Shown here: one piece after another, positions 1 to 27,231 of the stretch
How positions within the stretch are numbered: the stretch's first letter is position 1
How the letters are laid out: every line of letters starts with the position of its first letter
Notes under the pieces: model-generated
Told to the model about the DNA's origin: nothing
Databases searched by the model: none
What the model saw: only the letters and a program-made list of their open reading frames with translations
Assembly: GCF_921293095.1 (NCBI RefSeq)
Contig: NC_060250.1
Coordinates: 111,796,629 to 111,860,628, forward strand
Direction: 5' to 3'
Source: Ischnura elegans
Lineage: Eukaryota; Arthropoda; Insecta; Odonata; Coenagrionidae
Length of the DNA stretch: 64,000 nucleotides
Made by a program: the position numbers and the translations under genes

Positions 1-790
1 TATCTTCCCACTGCCGCTCACGTATACTACCAGCTTCGCCATCAACTCATCATTCTTCTTGGGATATCTATGTGTAACTTATGGTACACCTGCCCGCGGC
101 CAAAACCTGCTCAAGTTTATCTTCGATGGTTTGCGAGTTTCCTTTATGGAACCTCAAAGACATGCTTAAAAGTGTATTAAGACATTTTACATTCCGCACA
201 ACTTCATAAGGTTAAACTTCGACTTTGCTCTCGAGAATAACACTTGACTATTGAGACCTGTCGAGGTTTTGCAAATAAAGTTGTGTGGAATGTGACTGCG
301 TATAAAGTTTCCATGTATTTTTTTGCCTGCTTTAGTTAACTGATTTTTCTTAGTGATTTTCTTCCTTTTGATTTTCGCTTCAGTCACGCTTTAGGAATCT
401 CCTGTTCACTAATGATAATAGTTGGAGCGTAAGAAAGAGAGGGGGAGGTCATATCCGTTCCCACAGAGGGCCTCGCATTTTCCACGCTTGTCCGTGCTAT
501 GCGTCAGCCGCAACGCCCATCTCGAGAGCGAAATCGTGACGTCACCCGGAATGCTAGTAATCTCGAACGTCCGGCAAGCCCCTCTTTAAGGTGGTGAACT
601 CTCCCATCTTCGCTTGTAAAACCAACCCCCACCCCAATCCCTCTTTCCGGCCGCTCAACCCTCCCACCCTCCTTTAGCTTTCTGCTATATATCATTATGG
701 CCTTCCTTTAACCCCTGTTTCGAATACTCGAAATCATCGTCTGTATTATCCACCAATAGTGTTGATCATCGTAAAGAATAAGAATATTCA
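1..790. other. no gene recognised; GC-rich patch with CRE
   Basis: 420-720 is GC-richer and contains TGACGTCA (537-544). No readable exon was seen; it might be upstream regulatory sequence or a nemo intron. The first 60 bases match the segment at about 1035-1090. Confidence 0.4.
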
Positions 791-1240
791 TATGCAGAAA
801 AGTTTCTTAGGTTTTCCCGGCGTATCAGTTGCCGAAAAGTTTCTCGGGTTTTCCACCGGTTGACGTCGTCCATGTCTCCCGACGTTTCGATCCGCGACTT
901 GCTGATCATCCTCAAGGGATCTTCCGAATTCTGAAGAACACGTGATAAAAAATCACGCGATACCAGTCACGCGCATGGCTGAAAATGCAGAAATTTGGTT
1001 TGGAAATAATCAATCTACCTGAACGAGTTAAGAAGTCGTATCTTTCCACTGCCGCTCATGTATACTACCAGCTTCGCCATCAACTCATCTCTTCCGAATT
1101 CCGAATTCGGAAGATCCCCTGAGGATGATCAGCAAGTCGCGGATCGAAACGTCGGGATACGTGGACGACATCAACCGGTGGAAAACCCGAGAAACTTTTC
1201 TGCAACTGATACGCCGGGAAAACCTAAGATCATACAAGAA
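791..1240. repeat. inverted repeat with hammerhead/Penelope-like motifs
   Basis: The left arm (about 800-935) and right arm (about 1090-1230) are inverted copies about 90% alike. The right arm reads CTGAGGA (1119-1125), GATC...GATC (stem II, 1127-1130 with 1142-1145), then GAAAC. The left arm, read on the - strand, has a perfect stem ACGTCG...CGACGT after GAA. Similar CTGANGA...GAAAC motifs occur in the terminal repeats of Penelope-like retroelements. One extra base between CTGAGGA and stem II departs from the hammerhead consensus. The phrase CTGCCGCTCA..GTATACTACCAGC recurs at position 11 and at about 1050. Confidence 0.5.
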
Positions 1241-2189
1241 TATTCATAACTTGCATTGAATACTTCATTTCAATCCTTCCAAGATAGAGTTACTAACTAG
1301 TCGCATTGTGGTCATTTTTTGTCAATCGATTTTCAATGGCCTGGCAGTATCGGTCAATCAGTTGGTGATAAACCACGATATCGTCGATCGTGTTCAACAG
1401 CTCTGATCATCAATTATCAACGAATTTTTGACGTTGAAGTGGCGTTGATAATCAAAGGTCATCGCGTACCAAAATCACCAAAAATTTGCGATTATCGACT
1501 GTTCGCAGTATATGTTTGTCATCTCAAACTATGGCATTCAAAAATCGGCCTACCACCAGCACTGATATTTATCAAAAAAGGATTGGCCGTCGCAAATCAT
1601 GTTCCTTTATTGTCTAACATCAAAGATAATCGGCTAGATATGGCGTATTGGTTAACCGTTAATCATAGGTTCATTGAAGGAAGATAGGGTAGGTAACATG
1701 CAAATGATGAGTTGAGGTTGAAAAATCAATTTGGGAAGCCGACTTGCGGAAGTGAGGAGTAACATTGGAGTATCATGTTTCATTCAATCCTACCTCAACC
1801 ATTTGATTACTTTTGATACTATTTTATTTATTGTTATTGTCACCTTATTCTTGTGGAGTTAATTATGTTATTTAGTTTTGGTCAAATAATTAAAAAATTT
1901 TTTAGTCATCAAGGGTGAAATGCGAGCCAAGTTAACTCTTAACAATATAGAAGAAGAGATTTGTAAATCGTATTTTAAATTATTTCAAATGTAAATCGGC
2001 TAGTAAAATAGATAAAAAAGCATGAATGTCACATTTTGGATTATCTGTTAAAAACGGTGTGCCTGTGAATCGCAAAGATGTGTGAATTTATTGTGCTTTA
2101 AGGAGCACAAAAAATAGTCGCTTTACAATTAAAGAAGTCAAGAGTGGGATCATTCGATATGTGGTGCTTCCGAAGAATGATGAATATGT

Positions 2190-2440
2190 AATGGATCGCC
2201 CCTGTAAGTAATGAGGAAGTGCTAAGAAGAGTGGAAATAAGGAGAAATTTTCTTAAAAAACCAAGAAGGAGAAAAAAACCTATTCGGTCGTATGATGGCC
2301 TCATGGAGACAATCGTCAAAGAGCAAGTGGATGAGAAGATAGGTGAAGGACGGCTCCGAATGATTTTCATAGAGCAAGTCATTGGGGATGTAAAAGAGGA
2401 GAAATGCTGCATCAGTGTAAAAGATTCGCAGATTTGATCA
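2190..2440 (+). mobile_element. LINE reverse-transcriptase C-terminal fragment
   Basis: The + frame at 2219-2437 starts MLRRVEIRRNFLKKPRRRKK and continues DGLMETIVKEQV, KIGEGRLRMIFIEQVIGDV. This is the familiar end of insect non-LTR retrotransposon ORF2 (RRVGE..R..L..I.GR..GKRGRGRPR). It is truncated at both sides. Confidence 0.65.
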
Positions 2441-4206
2441 ATCGACTATCGCAGATATATGATTCGCAGAGGAGAGCGGAGTGCAAAGCTGTATCAAACC
2501 ATTCCACGGATTGTTGACTCACTATGGCGAATTGTTCACCTGTAGAACATTGAAATGAATTTCTGGTTGCCCGTTGACGACATTGATACATTTTAGCTCT
2601 CTTGAATGAATATGAAAAATAATCCATGGAAATAGCCGAACCCCCAGCTTCCATTCCCTCTGCGCCCACCGCCTGTCTTCTGTTACTCCCTCCACTTCCC
2701 CCTCCCCCAAACCGTCCCGCGCACCCCGGCCAGGAATCCGTGGAATGTAAACCGGCGGTCACGTGGTGCGTAGGGAAGGTGTATGAAAAAGAGCAGGAGG
2801 GGGTAGAATGTGCGAGAATATTTTCTATCATCGTCCCAAGGGTCGATGGTTCGATTCTCCCCTCTCCCATGTGTCCCAGCTTCACCTCCCTGCTTCCGCC
2901 GGACTTTTAATCGGAGTTCAGAGAACTGGAGAGGGTCGACTTGTCGTCCCATGGGAACACACACTCTTTCTCTCTCCCTCACTATCCATCTCTACCTTCC
3001 CTCCCTTCTTAATGCGAGGAATCCAATGCAAGTCTTTGGGGTTTCGGATTCCGCGTTTGAGGGACTGAAAAAGTTTACCTCGTCCCCGAAGAAGCATAGA
3101 AGGGGGTCAATACTTCTGGGTGCGAATCAAAGAAATCCTCTTATCATTATGTCATATGTTCAAATGGAGACTTAAATCTTAATGGGTAAAGAAAAGATAC
3201 GATAAGTTTCAGTCCTCGACAATGTTGTATGGTACAATTAGTTGGTACCAGGAAGAGCGTCGTTTCCAAGTCGATAGAGCAATTATAGAGGGGTCCGGGC
3301 TGAAGACTTAAGACACCCCAAAACAAACCCTCGGAATTCGAGGAGGCCAAGGGAAAGGAACTGCCCTCCTTCCCCGAATGTGTGTTATCCATGCACTATT
3401 GCTTAGTCCGGAGTGATCTCTATCCTCACCTATGCACACCATACTTCAGGTTGAATATCTGAATGAACTGAAACGGAGGTCTAAGTCTTCTCCATTAAAA
3501 TTATGCGGATTTGAAAGTTGTTGCCTTTTTCTTTATTCATAAATGGATTTTTTGATAATTGGAATTTTTTTGCATGCTTAAGTAGAGTTTTTAGATGTCG
3601 CCAATGGTGGTGTAACGTCTGAATGCATCTTTAATTTATGGGGAGGGAATGCTGAGCATTATGATGGTTGGATGCTTGGCAGACGGGAAAGGTGTAGAGC
3701 GAGAAGAGTGTTGTTGGTTCTATATGATGAAGTAAGATGCGCCGTTTGTCTAAACAGGGAAGAAATGCTTACGGTTGCATTCTCACGCTACATAGTAGCA
3801 ATCTTCCTCATTCACATATTTAGCGGGGGAAGGAAGACAGGTGTAAAACAGTCCGTGTGGACTTATCATTTTTATGAGTGATTCGTTTTATCCATATGGA
3901 CTTATCGGGTCGATTACATGCGATACCTAATAATTATTGCTAGGTCTCGGCAGCGTGCTTATCTTAACAAAATGAGTATGCTTACATTTTTCGAATAAAT
4001 TTATTTTTTACTCAATTTACGTATTTTCGTCTTAACCAAGTATTTGAATGAATGCCGCATCAGTTAAAGTTAAAACCCATGTTTGTGCGATTTCGCTCTT
4101 CCTTTAAAAATTTTTGTTGATCTTTCGATCTCAAGATTCGATTTTTTTCCTTTCCAAGCATCTGTCTTCGCATGTTTATTAATTAATATTTTTTTCCTGA
4201 TTTCAG
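2441..4206. other. upstream region or intron of nemo, no exon seen
   Basis: A pyrimidine-rich, GC-richer stretch (2640-3010) with a tRNA-like B box GGTTCGATTC at about 2849, then AT-rich sequence. I looked for the glycine-loop exon (GYGAFG) on + and did not find it. Confidence 0.4.
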
Positions 4207-19119
<14,913 letters not shown>

Positions 19120-19287
19120 TTTCAAAAGACTCATGTGTGGAGGGTCTGCCTTTTATAAAAACAAGGGCAGGTCCTTCTCCTTTGTATAAATTATAACAAA
19201 AAAAAACTCCTACTCTCTGATCTTCCCTCCTCTCCTACACCCGTTGAAAATGGTGTGTACCTCTCTCGTCTGGCCCTCGTAACAAAA

Positions 19288-19320
19288 GTGTGTGTGTGTG
19301 TGCGCGCGTGTATGTATGCT
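19288..19320. repeat. (GT)n/(GC)n microsatellite
   Basis: GTGTGTGTGTGTGCGCGCGTG within the presumed nemo 3' UTR. Confidence 0.8.
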
Positions 19321-20494
19321 TATTAAAAACTTGGCATATGCTGCGTACCCCTCCTCTTTTTTTATCGAAGTCTCTTGGAGAAAGAGAAGCGCATGGAAAT
19401 TTTATCCGTCTCAGTCCAGGTGCATTGATCGTAAACGGGAAAAAAAGAGAGAATGAATCTGTGAAAGTTGTTCTGGCCCCTCTCTGTTTCCAATGGCCAC
19501 TGGCTGAAGTTAAATTTGTCTGTGAGTCCTAAGAGGAATGCGTTTTTTTTTTCTTAAATTGTTTTGAAGGAGAGTTTTTGTCGTCGACAAATGTGGAGAA
19601 CTTTGGTTACAAGTGATGGAAAATTGTGAAAAGTGATATTTTTTTGAAGGAATGGCCCCAAGTTAGCCTGGACAATCGTGTGCCCTATTTGACGGAAAGA
19701 AATCTCAGAGTGCACTGTTGTGTACGAGGATAGGGAGGAAGGAGTGTGTGATTGGTGGGAGAGTGAGGACAAAGACTGGCGGTCAAGGTGCAAATCGAAG
19801 CATCGGTCTGGGGATTAGTTCCCGTTTGACGGCTCATGCGTGCCTGATTTGGCAAAGTTGCCTCTTGCAACTGGGTTTTTGGTAGAGGAATTAGTATGGT
19901 AATAAGTTGGTCTCAAAAATGAGGGAGATAAAAAAATAGACTCAGTGCATCAAAGTGGATGTTGTTAGCTATTAAAGTCTTAGCCCATGCTTGTGATACA
20001 AAGTCTTAGAGTGTACTAAAAATTATTCTACTGGATCAGGGGAACAAGAAGGAACAATCTTGAGAGAGTGGGGAAAAGTCCACATGCTTAGGTTATTTGA
20101 CTGATAGTGAGCTGTGATCAGTCAGCAATTCCTTCAATGAAGCGCTGGCAGTGCATGGTGGGTGGAAAACTACCTTATCTCAAGTGATGAACAAACTTGC
20201 TCCTCTGGGAGGTTGCCCCTCGTTTGAGGTTATACTTGCTCATGGTTAAGGAGCATAAGAAGGATCGATTCCAGTGTTGGTAGAATTTAACTTTGCCACA
20301 GTTTTGAAGTCCTGTGAAAAAAGCTGTTTGGCATGGGTAAATTTGGATGTTTGGACCACCTGACACCATTCTAGATCCAATTGATCATTGGATTTGTAAA
20401 TATAGATATTTTGTGTGTTGAAATGTCTTAGCTAATTGAAAAAGTATTTTTGTACATCAATGTGATATCCTACAAAACTCAAATCTTCTTTGTA

Positions 20495-20514
20495 AATAAA
20501 CTTTCATTAATAAA
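20495..20514 (+). terminator. tandem AATAAA polyadenylation signals
   Basis: AATAAA occurs at 20495-20500 and 20509-20514, about 1.4 kb after the nemo stop. These are candidate cleavage/polyadenylation signals. Confidence 0.4.
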
Positions 20515-23500
20515 AAGTTCATTATAGGAATTGGGAGCCCTAATGTGCTAGTAATGGCAAAAAAAAAGGTTGACATATTTTTGGGAAAGAATGATGGTCA
20601 AGTGAAAAATATGCCTTTAGTTGAAACTGTTGATGTAATGTGGTGTTCATTTTAACGTGTGCCTAATTGTGATAGTATATAAAATGCTACATGATCACCT
20701 AAGTATATAAACATATTATTACCTAATATCATAAAACCTTTCTCTTTAGGCATTATTTGATCATTTTCCCAGGGATATGCCACAAGAATATTTGCCAGAG
20801 TTATTGTATTAGTAGGGCCAGATCTCACGGCTGTTTGAGAATTGGTCTTTGTACCTCTTTAAGTGTGAGTTTGCCTTATCATGTCAACCTTAATCATATG
20901 TGTTGTTCTTGTATAAACACAAAATGAATTGTAATGATCTCAGTTGCATTGTTGGCTGAGCGTAATACCAGTAGGTCCAAAATGTTTTATGAATTGCAGC
21001 TCTAATTATGAACAAATTAATTTTCTCCACTCTTATTACCCAAAATCACAAGCTAAAAATAATTTGGTGATATATTTTTTGTCTTAATGTGGAATGGTTT
21101 TGAGAATATTTTAAGTAATATTTTGGTGATAGATTAATACTTGAGGAATGGTGGTAAATTCCTCTCTTAATTTTGGCTTCACCAATTTGACACTAAATAT
21201 ATTGTTAGTCTCAATTGGCGACTGTGGGATTGAGTCACTTGTAATGGGTTTGAAGCATTAATTTTCTGTATATACTGAAAATAATTGTGTGTTTGCCTTG
21301 GTTTGATTTTCTTTGTGACAAGTTATATGTAAATATTTTCCCGACAAATAGCCGGAGAGCCTTAAAAAAAATTAATTGGTATACACTAACAAAGCTTAAA
21401 TCGGTAAATTTTCAAGGATCTCATGTTCTGCTGTCTCTTAGTCAAACTTAAACTATTTTATCCATGTGATTGCTTTATCAAAGTATTCATTTTTGAGAAT
21501 GGCGTTGAACTTAGATGGTTAAAATGGGAAGGCACTGTTTTCATCATGTCTTCAATGAATGGAAGTGTTGTCATCAACTCAATACATTAAGTGGATGTGG
21601 ACGTTTCAAAATTTTTGAAATGTGGGTATAAAAGTGATTGACAAAGGCAGATTAAATTATTCAAAGCTGAGAAGAATGAGTGTTGCAAGTGGGAAAAGTG
21701 TATGAAATGTCTTGGTAATTGGTGTTTTCAGTTCAATTCTTTAAGTGCATCACTTAGCCTTCTACAATTAAAAAAATACACAAAATGATGTCATGTATGT
21801 CATTTTGACATCCCTAAAGAAAATTCCCAACATTTTGTACCATGAGGCCTTATAGACACAGATTTAATTGCTAGTAATGGTTAATTGGTATATTAAAAAG
21901 GAGAGTCTGATCGTTTAGAGGTCAGACATCTATATATATATGTGTGTGGTACTCATGTGTAAGTGTATGTCAGGTCTGTACATGATCCGAGAAGTGTGTG
22001 AATGTGTATTTGTTGTGTAATTTAGGGAGTGAGTTCTTTTTTTAATTGGGCATTCTAGTATGATTTGTTGGAGTGGTCTGTGTCACTAATACATAATTGC
22101 CTTTGGCAATGGAGGAAAAAAAAACCAATGCCATTCATTTTTTGTGAAGAAGGTTGATGCTGGCTCTCTGTTGGCTGTCTTAGTTGACCTCTCAAATGCA
22201 TGTTCATATCCCACCTCTCATTATTATCTTGTTCAACAAACCATGATGTTTAATTTGTTTGTAGTTTCTAGTGGAAATATGTATCAAATCACTGCCAATT
22301 TGTCTGGTTGTTTGATCAAATATTTGGTGGAACACAAGTAAAATGCATTCCTTCATTGTGTGAAATGTTTTCTTTTCATGTTCAAATAAACCTTATCCCT
22401 AAGGGTTCCTGTCCCAATAACTGATTGTACAAAGAGATCTTTTGTCCTGGATCCTGGCCAGGCTTGCAGCGGTTCTGTCTCTTTTCATAAAATATGTACA
22501 TAGGTATTTAGATGTGACCAAGATTTTTAACAATTACTCCTGTCACATGTATCTTCTTTCCTTCCATCGAATTACCCTGGGAGAGATTATTTTAAGCCTA
22601 ATTTTGATCATTTGGTTATAGTTTAATATATTTTGATCATCAATGTTTCAGTTGGTTACAGTTAGGCATTTACACCCTTTATTTTCATAGTAGGTCAGCC
22701 TTGCAGTGTGTTTGAATGTCAGAGTAGTTTAGCGCTGAAAATTTTGCATTTCCCAATTACATATTATTTCTGCTTACGCTTATTGTGAGATAGTCTATTG
22801 TGATCCCAGTATTGCAAATATTAGATAATCAGCACAATGGAAAATTTTTCCCAGGTCTCCGATGAGGTGAGAAGATCCATGAATCCATTGCTGCAAGATC
22901 CACTTTTTCCTCCTCACCAGAGACTGTTGATGAGAAAAGAGAAATTATTCCCCAAGGACAAGGAGTGTGACGTACCTCAATATGTTGGATACCATGGATA
23001 TTTTAACCCATGTGGAAACCCAAAATAATAGTTTATTTAGTTGGTTTGCTGGAAAAGTACCTGATCTTTCTTCAATTATTATATTATTAAATTTACTGAG
23101 CCATTTTCACTGTCCATTTTCTGTGAATAAATTTTTTACTCCTAGGAAAAAAGTCTGTACCATCAATAAAAATGCTATGAGCAAAATGGTAATGGTCATA
23201 TCCATGGTGATGGTATAGACTTAAATTAGGGGCCCCCTTAAATGTACTGAATATTTTAAGTAATCTAGCTACCAAAACCTCATTCAGGATGGCATACAAA
23301 AATCTGCAGGATTGCTACTAATTCAATTAGAAAATGTGAGTAGTTGAATTTCAGTTGATAGTACTAATAAGTGTAAGTACATTCAGGCACTGAATGACCA
23401 CTATGGAATCATTGAAATTAGGTGAAACCACACTCATCTAGACTTCTGCCCTGAAAAATTCCTTTGAATTAATACTCGATAAATTTCAATTTGAGAGGTA

Positions 23501-23690
23501 ACCGTAGGAGTATGTTAGATGTACTCAAATACTGGTATTCCATGATCTAAGGCTTAGTAAAGAAATACCTCCCAATCAGGGGTCATTGTTTAAATCCCCC
23601 CTTGAGTGCTTTGAGTACCTCAAATGATCAAGGAGGATCTTGAGTACTACCTGGCACTTACTACCACTAGTACAATATTATTACCAAAGT
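20515..23690. other. AT-rich intergenic DNA, nothing recognised
   Basis: Short spurious frames only. A TA/TG microsatellite lies at about 21930-21950. Part could belong to a longer nemo 3' UTR. Confidence 0.4.
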
Positions 23691-23694
23691 ATCC

Positions 23695-25310
23695 TGCTGG
23701 TTAAGGTAGATTTACATGGAGCATTTTTCAGATTACCGCAGCATCTCTACCTTTCCAACATGGTCTTCCCTTTTCAACTCACAGTAAGATGTAATCCCCA
23801 TCATTCTCTTTAATGACTTATTATCTTCCTTCCTCTGCCATGCTTACTTATCTTTCTTCCCTGTAATACTTTTTCTGACATCTCCTGTGTGATCAATCCA
23901 AACCTTATGTATCCTCATTATCTCATTACAAGCTGCTTCTCCTCCCCCACTATGTCTAGCAGCAGGGCCGGATCAAGTGGGGCCTAAGGGGCACGGATTC
24001 TGGGCCACTCTCCCAGCATTAGCCTTCCTCCAATATGGAGGTATGACTTGTAAATCTCACAAAATCGGAAAACAGAAAAACGGTCCTGTATGAGGGGATT
24101 CAAAGTGAAGCTGGGTCATTATTTTTGTTAACATGTATCCATCAACATTGGCGTTAATGAATGTGAAACGCTGCTGATTAAAAAAACTTTATTCATTGGC
24201 GCTGTTAATTTAGCTTTGAATGGAACCAGTAGAACACCTTTCCTGTTATTATGTTAAAAATTGCAGCACCTTGAAAGAGTGGGCCTCCCACCAAAGTGAG
24301 CCCCGGCCCACCCACATTCTAAAGCCTGCCTTGTCTACCACACTGTCGTTCCTCTTGCTCTCTGTCCACTTCACCTTCTCCATTCCCTACCTCACCCACA
24401 TCTCATATTCCAGTATTTTCTCTACTTCATTCTGTAGTGTCCATGTTCCAAACCATGAAGAGCTTATTTCCAAATCAGACTCTTCTATAGCCTTTTCTTT
24501 AAACTCTTACATTTAGATCCTCTCATAAGCTATTTCTTATTCATAAACGCCTCTATTGCGAATGAAATTCTTTTCCTGATGTCCTTACTGCTGTATCCAT
24601 TTTCCTCTGTTGTGTGCTGCTCAAATAGTTGAACTGCTCCACCCGCTTAAGTTTGTGACCTGACCACCTACTTTTATCTTGAATTGATTCTGTATTCACT
24701 TCAATGTGTGAGGTCTTAATTCCTTGTTTACAATGCTATACAAAACCAAATTACTTTGACTTCTTGTGATCAATCCTTATTCCATAATCCTCGAAACTCT
24801 TATCCACAAGAGTTTGAAACCATCCCACTGACTTGGCTATTCAATGCCCAATCATCTGCAGACCTTACTAAGCATCATCCCTTCTATTTCAACCCCTGCT
24901 TCCAAATCATTCCAAGCCTCTCTTGCCATCCCCTAGGCGTGAAAATTGAAAAGAAATGGCTATAGTGGACAGCCTCATGTCATACCTTGGCCAACGTCCT
25001 TGCTTACTGTGATTTTACTTGGGGTACTCTCACTTGGGCAGTCTGGGCATTTTACAGACTACAAATAGTCGCCTATCTCTCCAATCTGCATCTAATCTCT
25101 AAAGAATATCCAAAGGTTACCTAGTCCACTATTAAGGTAATGCTTCTTCATAATCCACATACCAGGCTTGCACTACCTGGTGATATTGTTTCTCTCCTCA
25201 AGAGTCGTCATTACTGATATTCCATCCCGGGTTGATTTTATTTTACTGAGACCAAATTGACAGTCGCTCAAGTGTTTGCTTACCCTAGCTTCCATTCAGC
25301 TCCCAGGTTT
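23695..25310 (-). mobile_element. 5'-truncated LINE (non-LTR retrotransposon), interrupted
   Basis: On the - strand the RT domain is readable in broken frames: QFGLSKIKSTRDGISVMTTL at about 25180-25270, and a match to YVDYEKAFDRVDW at about 25090-25150. The 3' part shares 24330-24760 with 37430-38480 and 59215-59290. Its 3' end (about 23695-23830) is also at 58955-59110 and 60550-60640. A hAT-like insert starting CAGGGCCGGATCAAG (about 23963-24333), with an imperfect duplication (GTCTAGCA/GTCTACCA), splits it. Frames are broken. Confidence 0.7.
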
Positions 25311-25431
25311 GGAATTGACACGTTCTAAGGCAAGGCCATGTCCAGAATTTCTTTTCTGAAGGAGTTCATTCGAAGCGAAGTAGGTTCATTTCGTTCAATG
25401 GTATTAGGCTAAACTATGTGGAAGTTAATAC

Positions 25432-25614
25432 ACGAAAATGAAAAGGAGACTTCGTTGATTTCCATTGATTTATCTCGTCCATACGACACAGAGGTCATTA
25501 TCAAGTAAGTATCAGTACCTATCAGGTGCTTGATAATGACCTCTATGGTTTGAAACATGTCTTGCGGACGAAATAAATCAGAGGAAATCAACGAAGTCTC
25601 CTTTTCATTTTCGT
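25432..25614. repeat. fold-back hairpin repeat
   Basis: ACGAAAATGAAAAGGAGACT (25432) is the inverse of the end at 25614. An inner pair, GAGGTCATTATCAAG with CTTGATAATGACCTC, closes a short loop. It forms a long hairpin of about 180 bp, resembling a MITE. Confidence 0.65.
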
Positions 25615-25757
25615 AAGTTGGTTCATTTTTCAGTCAGGGTAGCTGAACTCTTTGAATAGCCCTCCCCCTCCCGTCTTATTTATAATCTTGCTCGTATGCC
25701 TTACTAGACCCGGCCAGTACAGATTTTTAGATTTGGAACCGTCACCTGTGGGTCAAT

Positions 25758-26017
25758 CAGGGACGCCGACTCATGAAAAATATTTGGCGGGCCCAAACCG
25801 GGGATCATGCCCCGGGAAATTTATAAGTAGTGAGTTTTAAGTTTTTTAAGCATTTAAGAAGAGTCATATGATAAACATTAGACCTCTGATAATTCGAATA
25901 TCGATATCTGGACACTCCGGGGAAAATCGGCAAGCCTGACACATTTTTTCCTCTCACCCGTATCAAATTTTTGAGGGGGCTCGAGCCCCCTCAGGCCCCA
26001 TGGAGTCGGCGCCACTG
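25758..26017. mobile_element. hAT-type MITE with perfect 8-bp duplication
   Basis: The TIRs are CAGGGACGCCGACTC and the inverse of CAGTGGCGCCGACTCC. The perfect 8-bp duplication GGGTCAAT lies at 25750-25757 and 26018-26025. It is 260 bp and non-coding. An inverted, more decayed copy lies at about 35736-35970. Confidence 0.82.
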
Positions 26018-26799
26018 GGGTCAATCACATAAATATAATGAGCGTCAATTGTCAATTGGAGGCTGTATATTTCAATGGTCAACCGTCAGTTGATTTGACG
26101 GTCCCTTATTTCCGACAATAGATCTGACTCATTTGACGTTTACAAATACTACCTGTTGAGCAGTCATCAAAACTATACCTCTTCGCTCCAGTATGACCAC
26201 ATTGATGACATTTTCACCACGATGAGAGTGGTTGCGGCCGATCTAATGCGGTCACTTGAGCTATATTGACGATCATTGTTAGTGAGCATTTGTTCCCTCA
26301 CCTTAGTAGTTACTCCCTGCTGTAATAATCCACTTCCGCTGCAAGTAGTGCATTCTCCTTGACAAAATAGATTAGGCAAAGCCTCGTAAGAAGTACTAGC
26401 CTTATATTTATATCTATTGCCGTGAACAGAGCTCCTTGCGTTTTCATTTATATTTTTAAATAAAATGAGTGGACGATTAAAGACACGCGCCGATGACAGA
26501 TATAAATTCCGGGGGGATTTTAGCGAGGGAATCGCCGCAAATGCTAATGGCGCATTCCCCTCAAAGGTAATTTACATCCCTCTTCCGCCGGTGCTTAGTT
26601 TTCTCAGAACATTTTAAAAATCCTTATATTTCTTACACCCCTGTAGGTTTTATTTATCACTAACCTGCGAGGTAGGTACAGCCTTTCTGTGAGCGTCCCT
26701 GAAAATAAGGTATACTTCAGGGAGGTCTTTTAAAGAGGCCCACTTAATAAGGTGTGTGTATCAAACGTTCCCAGGTGAGTTTGAAGCTATGGACACCCT

Positions 26800-26930
26800 C
26801 CCGCTGCTACGGCCATCCCAATGCCCTGCACAGTCATTGACGTATTTTAACGTCGTGGGACTTGATCCCATGAACTTCAGTTTGACAAGCGAGGATTTTA
26901 CCATGCCGCCAACGAAGCTAGCGATGCCGA
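26800..26930 (-). mobile_element. tRNA-like SINE fragment
   Basis: The - strand reads GGCATGGTAAAATCCTCGCT, TGTCAAAC, then GGGATCAAGTCCCACG, a tRNA-like anticodon-to-T-arm segment. Confidence 0.4.
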
Positions 26931-26984
26931 GTATGTTCAGGCTGCGCGCGCACCTGCCAACTCCAGGCGTCCTAGTAGTCCTAG

Positions 26985-27150
26985 TGCCTAGCTTTACTGC
27001 TGGGCAATGTCCTCGGTCATTTCAATCGCGGAGTTGAAAGTGAAATGATCGGATTGTGCCTGGACGGTTTTCGGTTCCTTATGGCTTTAGAGGCAGTTCA
27101 GCGGGTGCGGCGAAACCAGCTGGCAGCCCAAATCCCCGGGTTCGGAGAAG
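26985..27150 (+). other. open segment ending in a strong splice donor, unidentified
   Basis: One frame is open for 55 codons, including SEMIGLCLDGFRFLMALEAV and QRVRRNQLAAQIPGFGEG, and stops at GAAG|GTAAGT. It could be an exon of an unrecognised gene whose continuation was displaced by the hAT/Transib insertions just downstream, or a chance open frame next to SINE sequence. I recognise no family. Confidence 0.2.
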
Positions 27151-27200
27151 GTAAGTGACACTCTTTATTGTTCCCGACCCATTCGACCCAGTGCACAGTG

Positions 27201-27231
27201 GGCTGAAATCGAAAAAAGCTGGACAAAAGTC
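27201..27231 (+). promoter_or_regulatory. RSS-like spacer and nonamer in Transib terminus
   Basis: After the heptamer CACAGTG a 22-bp spacer is followed at 27223-27231 by ACAAAAGTC, which matches the V(D)J nonamer ACAAAAACC at 7 of 9 positions. This resembles a 23-RSS, as known for Transib ends. The mirror copy is in the right arm. Confidence 0.55.

Larger units (their letters stand above)
19120..20514 (+). other. probable nemo 3' UTR
   Basis: No coding signal was seen downstream of the nemo stop. Two AATAAA hexamers (20495-20500 and 20509-20514) are plausible poly(A) signals; another at 22385-22390 could serve a longer form. A GT-rich microsatellite lies at about 19288-19320. The extent is inferred from hexamers only. 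Confidence 0.45.

Noticed and set aside
537..544. TGACGTCA as a CREB site controlling nemo
   Set aside because: A single 8-mer far from any known transcription start; a second one occurs near 34029.
1319..1687. 122-codon + frame
   Set aside because: Its start would be TTG, no family recognised, surrounded by repeats.
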